Positions 20,103-31,204 are shown, numbered from the stretch's first letter. The stretch is 64,000 nucleotides of DNA from Antarcticibacterium sp. 1MA-6-2 (GCF_021535135.1 NZ_CP091036.1:3286001-3350000), one strand, 5' to 3'. Numbers and translations: made by a program. Notes: a model not told the origin generated them from the letters alone.

Positions 20103-21177
20103 TTAAACTTTTGAGAGTTCTTTCAGCTGTTTAGAATAATTTTCCAGTTCTCTGGCTCTTGCTTTGGCTGTATGATATTTCAGAATTTTCTGCCGGGCAT
20201 TTTCACCTATTTGCTTCCTTTCGTCTTCACTAATATTGTTGAAATATTCAACTACTTCTTCCGAAGATCTTGCTATAAGAATTTCTTTGTCCAGTTCAAA
20301 GATGCTGTCAATCCCGTCCCAGTAATCTGATATTACCGGAACCCCGCATGCGGCAGCTTCAAAGAGTCGCACACTTGGAGAATAACCTGCCTTAATCATA
20401 TCTTCCCGGGTAACATTGAGAGTAAACTTCTGGGAATTGTAGAAAGCTCTATGCTCTGCTTACGGAAGATGATCAATTCGTTCTACATTTTGAGACCAGG
20501 TAATATTTTCAGGATATTGAGGCCCCGCCACAATAAATTTTTCCTGCGGAAGCTGAGGTGCGACCTTATTCAGCAATGCTTCTACCGTCGGCTGCCTGTC
20601 TGTGCTATAGGTTCCCAGGTATCCCATTTGCCATTTTAAAGTCTGATCTTCAGGATAATAATGATCCGGATCTACCGAACAGTATAGTGCTTTGGCCATA
20701 GGTGAGCCGTACTTTTCTTCGAGCAATTTTAAGGTTGGTCCTCCGCAGAAGGATAAATACATGTCATATTTACTGATGAGTTCAGGATTTATATATTCAT
20801 AATCCTGCCGTTCAAGTTTCGCCAGAGTCACTAAGTGTGTCTATATCGTAAAATGCGGTTGCTCCGCGTGCAGTTTCTATTGCCCAGTTTCCAACTTCAA
20901 CTCCCTGTTGTACATAAGAGCCAACTATAACTATATCTGCATTTGCAACTGCTTCTTGGTATTGCGTCTTAAGCTCCTCGTTCGTCTTGTATAACCCTAA
21001 TTTGCAAAATTCTGGATTCGGCATATCGCGATGACCAGAATACCACGGCACATCCTTTTCAAGAAAAAGGATGTCGTGCCCCAGTGCCGCAAGTTCTTTA
21101 AGCAAGGCTCGGTAAGTCGTAGCATGGCCATTTCCCCAGGAGGAGGTGACAGATAATCCTATAACTACAAATTTCAT
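20103..21177 (-). CDS. CgeB-like glycosyltransferase 1 (one frame scar and one in-frame stop scar)
   Basis: The repaired product is 357 aa, GT-B type. The N-lobe is 'KFVVIGLSVTSSWGNGHATT'. The C-lobe contains 'YSPSVRLFEAAACGVPVISD', the nucleotide-sugar-binding E-x7-E-like region. At 20830-20836 ACTAAGT stands for ACCGGT ('DIDTPVTLAKLERQD'). At 20458-20463 GCTTAC stands for GCCGGC; as written this creates an in-frame TAA within 'HLPPAEHRAFYNSQKF'. The start is ATG 21177, 10 bases after the preceding stop, with a GGAGA just upstream. It is one of three tandem paralogues in this operon. Confidence 0.8.
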
Positions 21178-21187
21178 TTCTCCGGTT

Positions 21188-22296
21188 TTAGTGGTTATGC
21201 CTGGCTTCTCCAAATAATCTTCTGGAAATTACACTCTCTAACAGTTCTGCCCTATGCTCATAAGTATGTTCGGCCAGTACCCGTTTGTATGCTGCCTGTC
21301 CTATTGTCTGGGCTTTCTCCGGCGTCAATTCTTCCAGAATATTCTGAACTTCCTGTCCATCTTTAGCAACAAGTATTTCTTCATCCGGCTCAAAAAAGGT
21401 TTCAATACCTTTCCAGTAATCGGTGATAATACAGGCGGCAGAGCTTACTGCTTCAAATACTCTCGTTGCGGGTGAAAAACCATATTTGGCCATACTGTCC
21501 CGGCTTATGTTGAGGACTGCCATTGGTGTGCAATTAAAGGCGTTATGGTCCTTGGTATATACGTGACCTAAATATTCCACATTCTCCGGAAGCGCTTTGT
21601 CTCCCCAGCCACTACCTCCAAGCAGAAATTTCTTCTCTTTGAGTTCCTTTGCAGGTTCTATAAAGAATTCTTCTACCCGTTTTTCTCTATCGGGTAGCCG
21701 ATTTCCAAGAAAAGCTAAAGTACCTTCAAATTTCTCCTGTGGTTCTACAGGAAAATGAGTGTCTGTGTCCAGAGCATTATAAATAGGAATACATTTTTTG
21801 GCTCCGTTTCTTTCATAAGCATCAATAACTTAGGTTGCCCGCCACCATAGGTAAGTACAAAATCGTATTTAGGAATTAGATCACTAAAGGGATCATTAGT
21901 ATTTTCCTCTATTCTATCTAAAGTCGCAGGTGCATCAACATCCCAGAAGATAATCAAATTGCTGTCCTTTTTAAGCTGAGTGACTTCATACTCCAGAAAT
22001 TCATCAAACGCTCCAACACCACTGGCTTTTATTATGACATCAGCTTCTGAAGCTTCTCTCAACAGAGCTCTAAGTGTCACCTTATCTTCAGGATAAACAA
22101 CTACTCTGCAATAATCGGGATCTTCAATATCACGGTGTTGCTGTCTTTCATAAATATCCGGTTCATAAAAAGTGACTTCATGTCCCATTTTACTAAGTGC
22201 TTTCACTATTCCGCGGTAATAAGTTGCTGCACCGTTCCAGTATGCAGATACTATGCTGGAACCAAAAAATGCGATCTTCAGGTTGTCCTTATCCAT
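21188..22296 (-). CDS. CgeB-like glycosyltransferase 2 (one RCCGGY scar)
   Basis: The repaired product is 368 aa. The N-lobe is 'KIAFFGSSIVSAYWNGAATY', with 'DVDAPATLDRIEENTNDPF' in mid-protein. The C-lobe contains 'FSPATRVFEAVSSAACIITD'. The frame breaks at 21828-21835 (ACTTAGGT for ACCGGT), restoring 'TYGGGQPVIDAYERNGAKKC'. The first ATG (22296) overlaps the stop of the upstream glycosyltransferase (ATGGATAA), a sign of translational coupling. It is similar to its neighbours in size and domain order, so the three probably add successive or alternative sugars. Confidence 0.8.
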
Positions 22297-23416
22297 TTGT
22301 TCCGGTTTTTTGGGTGAGGGGATTTTGCTTGTTCAGTTCGGTTAAAATATTTTCCAGTTCGTCCACCCGGTGAGCACAGGTGTGTTTTTCTAAAATTGTT
22401 TTTCTGCCCTTTTCAGATAAACTTTGAGCAAGGTGGTCACTCTTTAGCACTTCAGCAAGTTTGTATCCCATATCATTACCATCTTTAGCAATAAGATAAT
22501 CCTCACCCGGAGTAAATAAATTCTCACTGTCTTCCCACGGGGAACATATCAGCGGAATTCCGCAGGAAAGGGCTTCAAACGGGCGTATTGTTGGTATCCC
22601 CGGAAGCATTTCAACATAGGGCCTTCTTGGCACGTGAACAGTAACTTTATATTTTGAAAAAACCTCAGGTACTTTATAATTTGGTAACCAGCCGCCGTAC
22701 TCTATACCTGCATCAGCTAATGCTTTTTTAGCATGATCAGGATATCGAACGCCGTAGACCTTTGCTTTTAGGCTCAGTTCCTTTACAGGAGCAATAAGAT
22801 ATTCCATCAATTCTTCTGTACGTTCATCATCTCCCCAATTGCCAATCCAAACAAGATCTCCCTCTTTATCTTCATTCCGGTTCGGCCTGAAAAGCTCTGC
22901 ATCTGCTGCTTCATGCCAGGTCCAGACATTTTCTATCCATTTTTTTTCAAGGTACATCTGCTTTATCACTTCACCAAAAACGAGTGCTCCGTCGTAGTTG
23001 CTGAAATCATATTTTGACATATCCTGAGGGGCAGAAGCGGCTCTATGGTGGGTGTCGTGAAACAGCAATTTATAACCATACCTGGCTTTGTTCCTCCCGA
23101 TTTCTGCCACCAGTTCCGGCTCATTCCATTCGTGTACTATAACAAGATCAGCATCTTTAAGAATTGCATCTGCGTTTATCTTCTTTGCAGGATTGTAAAA
23201 CTGAGGACTCAGGGTAGGATAATACCTGCGGAATTCATCCAATTTCTCCGCTCCGTGATCTTTAATAAGATTTTTGAGACTCCAGCCCCCGTCCGGCTCG
23301 TAAACTTCAACTTCATGTTCCCTCTTCTGAAGTTCTTTTACGATCCCCCTAAGGAAGTGCGCATTGCCGTGATTCCAGTCGGAATAAAGGGAGTGGTAAA
23401 ACATTACAATTTTCAT
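22289..23416 (-). CDS. CgeB-like glycosyltransferase 3
   Basis: The product is 375 aa, uninterrupted. The N-lobe is 'KIVMFYHSLYSDWNHGNAHF'. A middle segment 'GDLVWIGNWGDDERTEELME' is the glycosyltransferase linker seen in CgeB/DUF3880-type enzymes. The C-lobe is 'IPTIRPFEALSCGIPLICSP' with 'TPGEDYLIAKDGNDMGYKL'. No signal peptide or membrane span is present, so it acts in the cytoplasm. It is the first of the three tandem paralogues in transcription order. Confidence 0.85.
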   Translation of the reverse strand: MKIVMFYHSLYSDWNHGNAHFLRGIVKELQKREHEVEVYEPDGGWSLKNLIKDHGAEKLDEFRRYYPTLSPQFYNPAKKINADAILKDADLVIVHEWNEPELVAEIGRNKARYGYKLLFHDTHHRAASAPQDMSKYDFSNYDGALVFGEVIKQMYLEKKWIENVWTWHEAADAELFRPNRNEDKEGDLVWIGNWGDDERTEELMEYLIAPVKELSLKAKVYGVRYPDHAKKALADAGIEYGGWLPNYKVPEVFSKYKVTVHVPRRPYVEMLPGIPTIRPFEALSCGIPLICSPWEDSENLFTPGEDYLIAKDGNDMGYKLAEVLKSDHLAQSLSEKGRKTILEKHTCAHRVDELENILTELNKQNPLTQKTGTNG

Positions 23417-23458
23417 ACGTGATCCTGGTTGGTTGTTGTTATAGTTATGTTGTGGCTA

Positions 23459-24574
23459 TTATATACTTTGGATTAATTGATTTTCAGGTTTCTTCTTATT
23501 GAGCAGATCTTTATATAGTTCCATATAGGATACTGCCATTTTTTCTGCGGAAAAATGTTCAGCTCTCTTTCTTGCTTTTTGTCCGACTTCTTCTCTGAAT
23601 TCTTCATTTTCAATTAGCTGAAGCACCAGTTCCTTTGTTTCTCGTTTGTTTTCCGGATCAAAGAAAATTGCCACGTCATGCCATAATTCGGTTAAAGTGT
23701 CCAGCTTGTTTAGTACCAATGCACAACCTGCAGCTGCTGCTTCTAGAATTGCAAGACCAAAGGGTTCATATTTCGTCGGACTAATAAAAATGGAAGCCCG
23801 GCGCATCCAGTTTTCAGCTTCTTCCTGTGGCATTTCACCAAGGAATTTCACATTCTCAATTTCTACTGCTTCCCCGGTGTTGGGATTAATGTTATTTCCC
23901 ACCACATATACTTACCACGGAAGATCCTTCGCCATTCCGGAAAGGGAGCGAAGATTTTTAGCTTCATCCCAAACCCTGCCCATACAAAGGATTATTCTTT
24001 CCTTTTGAATATTTTCAGCAGGTTTTAGATTCTTTCCGTTATAGATCAATTTGACCGGGGAAGTGATTGCGTGAGTTTCCTTAGCTTTTTGCAGAATTGC
24101 TTCCGTGGGACCCACAACAACATCAGAAGAATTCAGCGAATCTGAAACCAGTTCGTTATACTTATCCCAGGCTGCAGGGGCAGAAGTGCCTTTCACAGCC
24201 TGCCACCAGGTTTGTACGCAGGAGTGAAAAACAGTAACAGTGGGGCAGGACCATTCTTCCCGTCTGTGTGCGTAGTTATTGAAATGGATAATATCAGGTT
24301 GTACGGTGTGATAAATGGAATTTAACCATTTCTCTGCCTGGTCCACATCCTCCCAGGGATCCTGCATCCATTCCAGTTTATAATCACTTTTGTATAAAAG
24401 CAGATTGTCCAGAGATGCAGCTTCTTCCTGCTGTGCCTGCGAAGGCCAGTTTCCCATAGCAGCCAAATGAACTTTTATCCCATAATCATTTAGCACACGG
24501 CACAATTCCATTGAATATGTCCATACGCCGCCTACAGTATCTGTAGTCATCAAAATTGTAGTTTTACCTTCCAT
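23459..24574 (-). CDS. Glycosyltransferase family 4 protein (in-frame stop scar)
   Basis: The product is 371 aa, GT-B fold. The N-terminus 'TTILMTTDTVGGVWTYSMEL' carries the GT4 glycine loop. The C-lobe 'ISPTKYEPFGLAILEAAAAG' is the E-x7-E nucleotide-sugar site. A TAA interrupts the frame at the plus-strand string ACTTAC (23910-23915). ACCGGC there gives 'DLPWPVYVVGNNINP' without any length change. ATG 24574 overlaps the stop of the upstream Gfo/Idh gene (ATGGAAGGTAA), while a TTG 12 bases earlier is possible but less likely. Confidence 0.82.
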
Positions 24575-25586
24575 ATATCCTATCAATTATTTCAGCAGTT
24601 TTAATAAATTCTTCTCCAGATTGGGGGGCATAACTATTATTTTCAAGTACATTATTGGCCCATACTACTCCTGCACGACCGCTCCATTCATCGGGAGGGG
24701 TGACCAAAGTTTCAGTTTGAGTTCCGGTATATTTTTCAGCTTTAAAATCATAAAAGGATCCGTTGACATTTTTAAATGCAGCGCCACCTTTTGTACCGTA
24801 GAATCTAGCTTCAATTACAGCATCCCTTCCGGCCGAAACGTGCCATGAGCATTCCAGGTTTATTATATTATCTTTTTCTGAAGTCATTGCAACGCTGGCA
24901 AAATCTTCTACCTGCTCTTCAAAAGAGGTAAGCTTTTTTCCCTGATGAAAAAGATGACTTCTTACATTTGTTATTTTTGGAAAGTCAAGACTCCAGAGAG
25001 CCAGGTCTACCAAATGAATTCCCAGATCCATTACACAGCCTCCTCCCGATCTTTTGATGTCGTAAAACCATTCCTTGTCCGGGCCATAAGCATTATGGAA
25101 AACCAGATCTACAGCATAAATATCTCCTATTTCTCCATTCCTGATGAGCTGGTAAATCGCCTCAAAAGCTTTTGTGTACCTGTAGGAAAGATCTACGCTC
25201 AAAAGCTTATTGGCTTCTTTTGAAGCTTCCACAACCTCTCTTACTTCAGTGGCGGTGCGGCCAAGAGGTTTCTGACAAAACACAGCTTTTCCCGCTTTAA
25301 GCGCCTCTATGCTCTGTTGTGCGTGCATGGCACTGGGAGTTGCTATAACAATACCGTCCAGCTCCTCATCTGCCAGCATTTCTGAAGTAGACGATATGAT
25401 TTTTGCCTCTTTTGCTGACTTTAGAGCTTCTTCAGCATTTTCTTTAGTAGGTTCAACTATTGAAGCAACCCGGGATTGAGTATTGTTCCGGATAGCCTCC
25501 ATTCGGTTTCTGCCAATCCAGCCTACGCCAATAAAGCCTAAGGCCAATTCTTTCTTTTTTTGTTCTTTTGGTTGGGTAGCTATCAT
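24564..25586 (-). CDS. Gfo/Idh/MocA family oxidoreductase
   Basis: The product is 340 aa. The N-terminal Rossmann domain contains 'LALGFIGVGWIGRNRMEAIR'. The family motif EKP appears as 'VFCQKPLGRTATEVREVVEA' (QKP). The C-terminal alpha/beta domain contains 'GGGCVMDLGIHLVDLALWS', with the histidine that usually takes part in sugar oxidation. It oxidises or reduces a sugar, inositol or related ring with NAD(P). It follows the Zn-dependent dehydrogenase by no intergenic space, consistent with a shared pathway building an unusual sugar. Confidence 0.88.
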   Translation of the reverse strand: MIATQPKEQKKKELALGFIGVGWIGRNRMEAIRNNTQSRVASIVEPTKENAEEALKSAKEAKIISSTSEMLADEELDGIVIATPSAMHAQQSIEALKAGKAVFCQKPLGRTATEVREVVEASKEANKLLSVDLSYRYTKAFEAIYQLIRNGEIGDIYAVDLVFHNAYGPDKEWFYDIKRSGGGCVMDLGIHLVDLALWSLDFPKITNVRSHLFHQGKKLTSFEEQVEDFASVAMTSEKDNIINLECSWHVSAGRDAVIEARFYGTKGGAAFKNVNGSFYDFKAEKYTGTQTETLVTPPDEWSGRAGVVWANNVLENNSYAPQSGEEFIKTAEIIDRIYGR

Positions 25587-26600
25587 TTATTGGTTGTTAA
25601 TTATCAGGCCTTTTATAAAACCATCAGGTCTTTCTGTGAGATGTTTATAAGCGTCCTCCATTTCATCAAGAGAAAAGCCGTGAGTAAAGAAGGGATAAGG
25701 ATCCATTTCGTGTTTTTCAATTGCATCAATTGCAGCTTTAATTCCTTTTATATATTTTGATGAGTCTCTTTCGTGAGCACTTATCATATCGATTCCACGC
25801 CAGTTAAGCATCTGTACATTAATATTCCTCATCCCATCCTGGTGAAAGCCTGCTACTATTAATTTTCCTCTTTCAGCAGTGAGTTCGATAGAAAGATTTA
25901 GTGGCCATTCTTTTCCTGTAGCTTCTATAACTCTTTCACAAAATCTCCCTTCTGTAAGCTGTTTTACTTTTTCAATAATTTGGTAATGATCATCAAGCGT
26001 AATAATTTCATCTGCACCTGCCTCTTTTGCGGCTTTAAGGGAGAATTCTCTTCTCGAAAGTGCGATTACTTTTGCTCCGGCACTTTTTGCAAGCTGAGTA
26101 AGGAGCAAGCCCAGAAATCCACTACCTACAATGGCAACAGTCTGCCCTTCCTGAATGTCACTTCTTGAAAAGATATTCATAGCACACCCTAACGGTTCTC
26201 CCGGAAAAGGTTTGTTATCAAAGAAATCCGGCAACACCACAAGATCTTTAGCTTTTGCAATGTCATGAGTGGCATAGGCGTTATAGGAAAGTCCTGCAAC
26301 CCGTTCTCCCGGAGTTAAATTATCAACATTTTCCCCCACAGCATCTATTATCCCCCAGGCTTCGTGTCCCGGGTTACCGGGAGAAACAGGATACTCAAAC
26401 CAGTCTCTTCCTTCCCACACGGGAATATTGGAAGCACAAATCCCACAACCCTCAATTTTTATACGCACTTCATCTGCTCCGGGTTCAGGCAGGTCCAGAT
26501 TTTGGACGGAAACTTTTCCCGGTGCTTCTATTACCGCAGCCCGGTAAAAAGTTTTGTCCTGAATAGGAGGCATTTGTTGCAATGTTGGGCTTAAGATCAT
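25587..26600 (-). CDS. Zinc-dependent medium-chain alcohol dehydrogenase
   Basis: The product is 337 aa, MDR superfamily. The catalytic zinc site starts with Cys in 'IEGCGICASNIPVWEGRDWF' and the family's GHE box is 'PGNPGHEAWGIIDAVG'. The coenzyme fold is 'GQTVAIVGSGFLGLLLTQLA', with an arginine ('SRREFS') after the second strand that hints at NADP. The four-Cys structural zinc lobe is missing, as in several sugar dehydrogenases. ATG 26600 overlaps the upstream stop (ATGA), indicating coupling. It probably oxidises a sugar alcohol or sugar. Confidence 0.87.
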   Translation of the reverse strand: MILSPTLQQMPPIQDKTFYRAAVIEAPGKVSVQNLDLPEPGADEVRIKIEGCGICASNIPVWEGRDWFEYPVSPGNPGHEAWGIIDAVGENVDNLTPGERVAGLSYNAYATHDIAKAKDLVVLPDFFDNKPFPGEPLGCAMNIFSRSDIQEGQTVAIVGSGFLGLLLTQLAKSAGAKVIALSRREFSLKAAKEAGADEIITLDDHYQIIEKVKQLTEGRFCERVIEATGKEWPLNLSIELTAERGKLIVAGFHQDGMRNINVQMLNWRGIDMISAHERDSSKYIKGIKAAIDAIEKHEMDPYPFFTHGFSLDEMEDAYKHLTERPDGFIKGLIINNQ

Positions 26601-28633
26601 AAAGCTAATTCTTTATTAGAGGGTTGTATAGTTTTATTAAGTTTAATATTTCGGGTTTCACATAACCACTGAAGTAGTGCCTGAACTCCTTCGTCTACTG
26701 AATATTTTGGAGACCAGCTAGTATGGCCTTTTGAAATTTTGAAGTGTTGGAAACATAATAATATTGATCGCTTAGTTCTCCAGTCTTCAAAGGAAATATC
26801 TATTTCTTTACCTGCTTTATTTTTGATGATTTCCAGAATTTCAATAAGGCTCACTGTATTTTGAGGTCCACCGCCAATATTGAATACTTCTCCTGAAAGA
26901 TCTTCTATATTTTTAGCAGCCAGAACAAAAGCATCCACAAGATCTTCCACAAAGAGGATATCCCGTACCTGTTTTCCGTTTCCGTAGATCACAACAGGAT
27001 TATCTTCCAGGGCACTAATTAAAAAGTGAGCAACCCATCCCTGATCTTCGGTTCCAAACTGGTGGGGACCGTAAATACAACTCATCCGGAAAACCGCTGT
27101 TTTTAATCCGTACGAGCGGGAGTAATCCAGAATATATTGATCTGCAGCACCTTTTGAACATCCGTACGGGCTGTGGAAATCCAAAGCACGTTTTTCATCG
27201 ATTCCGTTTTGCTGAATTTTTTTATCTGCAGGAACATATCTGGTTTCGTTCGTTTTCATTTCCACATCATTAAGGTTTCCGTAAACCTTATTTGTAGAAG
27301 TGAACAACAACGGAGGTTGATGATCAGATTTTCTTATGGCCTCAAGCAGTTCAAATGTTCCCTTCAGGTTCACCTGGTAATCCAGTAAAGGATTTGTCAA
27401 AGAAGTAGTAACAGCAACCTGGGAAGAAAAATGGAAAATCTCTGAAGCGTATTTCACAATTTCAGCCAAAATTCTGGTTTCATTGATATCTGCAATCTGG
27501 ATTATCAGGTTGTCGCCATATTCCTCTTTTAACCATTTCAGGTTCTGTTCTACACCATCACGGAATAAGCTGTCATATACCATGACCCGCTTACCTTCCT
27601 TCAGTAGTCGGCTGGCGAGATTAGTTCCTATAAAACCTGCTCCACCTGTAATTAATGTGTATTTCTCTTTTTCCTCGAGACGGTAAGTTTTGGTAATATA
27701 GTCGTGGCTGTTAATTTTTTTCAATCCGTGTTTTTCCAGGAGCTTGTAGAGTAATTTTTTGGTGCCGTCCTCCTTTTTTAAGCCGAAGTGGTACTCCCTT
27801 TCGTCGAGATGAAATCCGCCAACAGTAGATTTTTTCGGATCCAGATCCTTCAGGCTATACCAGTAGATTCTTTGAGTATCTGCACCCATTACCTTTTTAA
27901 ATTCTTCAAACTGCTTTACCTCATCATCCTGCCAGGTTGAAAATCCCACTTCAGATACCCAAACTTCTTTGTGTTCCATTCCGAAGTTTTTCAAAATGTT
28001 TTTGACAGCTTTAATATTTATTTCCCATCCTTTCCATTGCTGATCAAAAACGTGGGGGAAACCATGGATCCCCACTGCATCTATATGCTCCAGAACTCCC
28101 TGTTCTCCCATCATTTGTAACCAGTTAGGATCAATGGGACTCATTCCTCCTAACAGGGTTTTTTTGCCTTTTTGCTGTGCCCAGTACCCGGCTTTAATGA
28201 TCATTTCTGAAAATTTTGTCCAGGAATAATCAAGGGTAAAATCATATTCAACTTTATTATTTGGTTCGTTCCAAAGCTCGACCCATTCAAAATATTCCCC
28301 GTATCTGCTGATCATTACATCAATAAAATCAGCATAAGATTTGAGCTCCCGCGGAGGGGATGAAGTTTTTTCTCTTTCTCCCAGAGAAGGAGGTGTATAT
28401 AGAAAACAGGGAAGTATTTCTACGTGCTTACTTAATTCAGGAAAAAGCCAATCATACCAATCCTGAGTTCCTTCCACATACCAGTCTGCCCAGGAGATTC
28501 CTGTTCTAAGGTGGGAAATTCCTAGCTTTTTAAAATCTTCTATGGCGTTTTTAACTTCATCATATTCTCCAGGCCTAAACCATTCCAGGATACCTACTAT
28601 GGGTGTGTTGTTCATTTCTTTCTTCTTGTACAT
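26597..28633 (-). CDS. Fusion of a GH39/GH5-like glycosidase domain with an NAD-dependent sugar epimerase
   Basis: The product is about 677 aa. Residues 1 to ~335 form a TIM-barrel glycosidase-like domain: 'GISHLRTGISWADWY', 'WVELWNEPNNKVEYDF' (the NEP acid/base Glu motif) and 'EVWVSEVGFSTWQDD' (second Glu). From residue ~350 an extended SDR epimerase/dehydratase begins: '[20 protein letters not shown]', 'SSQVAVTTSL', 'SPYGCSKGAADQYI' (YxxxK). Two scars cancel each other: GCTTAGT at 26770-26776 and GCTAGTAT at 26717-26724, both standing for GCCGGT on the plus strand. The stretch between is read out of frame; the repaired text is 'DWRTGDQYYYVSNTSKFQ'. The domain pairing is unusual. Confidence 0.82.
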   Translation of the reverse strand: MYKKKEMNNTPIVGILEWFRPGEYDEVKNAIEDFKKLGISHLRTGISWADWYVEGTQDWYDWLFPELSKHVEILPCFLYTPPSLGEREKTSSPPRELKSYADFIDVMISRYGEYFEWVELWNEPNNKVEYDFTLDYSWTKFSEMIIKAGYWAQQKGKKTLLGGMSPIDPNWLQMMGEQGVLEHIDAVGIHGFPHVFDQQWKGWEINIKAVKNILKNFGMEHKEVWVSEVGFSTWQDDEVKQFEEFKKVMGADTQRIYWYSLKDLDPKKSTVGGFHLDEREYHFGLKKEDGTKKLLYKLLEKHGLKKINSHDYITKTYRLEEKEKYTLITGGAGFIGTNLASRLLKEGKRVMVYDSLFRDGVEQNLKWLKEEYGDNLIIQIADINETRILAEIVKYASEIFHFSSQVAVTTSLTNPLLDYQVNLKGTFELLEAIRKSDHQPPLLFTSTNKVYGNLNDVEMKTNETRYVPADKKIQQNGIDEKRALDFHSPYGCSKGAADQYILDYSRSYGLKTAVFRMSCIYGPHQFGTEDQGWVAHFLISALEDNPVVIYGNGKQVRDILFVEDLVDAFVLAAKNIEDLSGEVFNIGGGPQNTVSLIEILEIIKNKAGKEIDISFEDWRTKRSILLCFQHFKISKGHTSWSPKYSVDEGVQALLQWLCETRNIKLNKTIQPSNKELAL

Positions 28634-28645
28634 AACAGGTTGATT

Positions 28646-29758
<1,113 letters not shown>

Positions 29759-29778
29759 CTAATTAATTTTTTGGTTGG

Positions 29779-30485
29779 TTAAAAGCTTTGAGCTATTGGT
29801 CTTGTTATAATCTTATTTATGTTGGTTCCGTTTTTCTTGCTTATTGCATAAAAAACGTCTTCAGCTATTTCTTCTGGCGATATAGACCCCATTTTAAGAT
29901 TCTCTACACTGGAATTTCCCGCCAGTTGATTGGAAAAAAACTGGTATCTGTGATACCGGGACTAATAACTGTGATCTTTAAGTGTGGCACTGTTTCCAGT
30001 CTTAAAGTTTCCGCTATTACTTCCAGAGCCGTTTTTGTAGCACTGTATATGCCTCCGTAAGGGTGAGGCTGTCCTGCAGCTACTGAAGAAATAATCACTA
30101 CATGTCCTTTTTTCTGTTCAATCATATTAGGGGTAAAGGCTCTAATGCATCTAAGTGCCCCCATAATATTGGTATTAATGATTTTTTGCCATTTCTCAGG
30201 ATCACCTTCTGTAAGTTTTTCCTGTATTCCCAAGTAAGCATTGATCACAAGAATTTCGGGATGTCCTATTGTATCAACAGTCCAGGAGTACAATTCCTCC
30301 ACATCACCACTTTCAGATACATCACAGTTCTTATATAAAATATCCTCATGGTCTCCGGGTAAATCCTTAATGTCGGCAACTGCGACTTTTATTTTATTTT
30401 CTGAAAATTTATTTGCAATAGCACGACCAATCCCGCTGCTTCCTCCGGTTACTAAGGCTGTTTTTGGTAAGGCTGCTTTCTGCAT
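29779..30485 (-). CDS. Short-chain dehydrogenase/reductase, first gene of the glycan operon (one homopolymer indel)
   Basis: The product is 235 aa after repair. The nucleotide-binding motif is 'TALVTGGSSGIGRAIAN'. The catalytic Ser and Tyr-x3-Lys lie in 'HVVIISSVAAGQPHPYGGIY' followed by SATK. An A-run at 29934-29940 (T-run on the coding strand) is one base short. With that repaired, the end reads 'DTSFFSNQLAGNSSVENLKM' and the stop moves from 29904 to 29779, only 20 bases before the next gene. It is likely an oxidoreductase on a sugar or lipid intermediate; the substrate is unknown. Confidence 0.82.
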
Positions 30486-30856
30486 TTCAGAAGAAATTTA
30501 AGTGAAAAATCTGCAGCTTCAGGTAAAGAATTAATGCGATAAAAACGGGTAGGACCCATGAGTACACCCGTATTTGGAAATATTTATTTAAAATTTATAT
30601 GGCACAGATGCCTTTACCCCAGTAAGTCAGATTTAAATTTTAACTCTAATTTCAAAGGTACAGGAGGCTAGTGTAAAATATTCCTAATTATGATTTAAAA
30701 CTCTCTTAAAGCAAAATCTATAAAGTTTATAATTTTCAGTAATAAAATCCTGTTCTCTTATTGTAATAGCTCAAGCTTACAAAATAATTGCCTTTTTTAA
30801 ACGTGTTAAGAAATAGTGAAAATTTTAATAATAATTTTTTTGTTTATCTTTAATAG
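30486..30856. promoter_or_regulatory. Divergent intergenic region with nested inverted repeats
   Basis: This 371-base AT-rich gap separates the glycan operon (minus) from the Zn-ribbon gene (plus) and must hold both promoters. ACGGGT (30545-30550) is inverted as ACCCGT (30566-30571). Inside it GGGT-AGG-ACCC (30547-30557) can form a competing hairpin. A weak TAnnTTTa box lies at about 30845-30852, just before the plus-strand gene. No gene or small ORF is convincing here. Confidence 0.4.
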
Positions 30857-31204
30857 ATGCAAAAAAGTTGTTTAGAATGTGGGGAAAAGATCGTTGGCAG
30901 GGTAGATAAGAAATTCTGTAGTGATTACTGTCGCAATGCCTACAACAATAAAATCAACAAGGATAAAACTAACCTGGTAAGAAATATAAATAATCGCCTT
31001 AGAAAGAATTACAGGATTCTTGAAGAACTAAATCCAGTTGATAAAACGAAAGCCAGCAGAGCAAAGTTGCTGGCTAAAGGATTTAGTTTTGAATATTTTA
31101 CGAGTATATATACAACAAAAACAGGTAATACCTACTTTTTTGTTTATGATCAGGGATATCTCCCCATTGAAGGTGAATATTTTGCTTTGGTACGCAGGAC
31201 CTAA
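30857..31204 (+). CDS. Small zinc-ribbon protein of unknown function
   Basis: The product is 115 aa. A zinc-binding C-x2-C...C-x3-C pattern occupies residues 5-26 ('CLECGEKI' ... 'KKFCSDYCRNAYNN'), similar to rubrerythrin-like or MYM-type knuckles. A basic helix ('NNRLRKNYRILEEL') and a small C-terminal beta region ('NTYFFVYDQGYLPIEGEYFA') follow. The shape suggests a nucleic-acid-binding protein common in Flavobacteria, but I cannot name a function. Its stop overlaps the end of the convergent CBS gene by four bases. Confidence 0.7.
   Translation: MQKSCLECGEKIVGRVDKKFCSDYCRNAYNNKINKDKTNLVRNINNRLRKNYRILEELNPVDKTKASRAKLLAKGFSFEYFTSIYTTKTGNTYFFVYDQGYLPIEGEYFALVRRT

Noticed and set aside
20458..23915. 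Stop-codon recoding (TAA) in two glycosyltransferase genes
   Set aside because: Both stops lie in strings that replace GCCGGC or ACCGGC; the expected Pro residues are restored by the same rule that explains the frameshifts.
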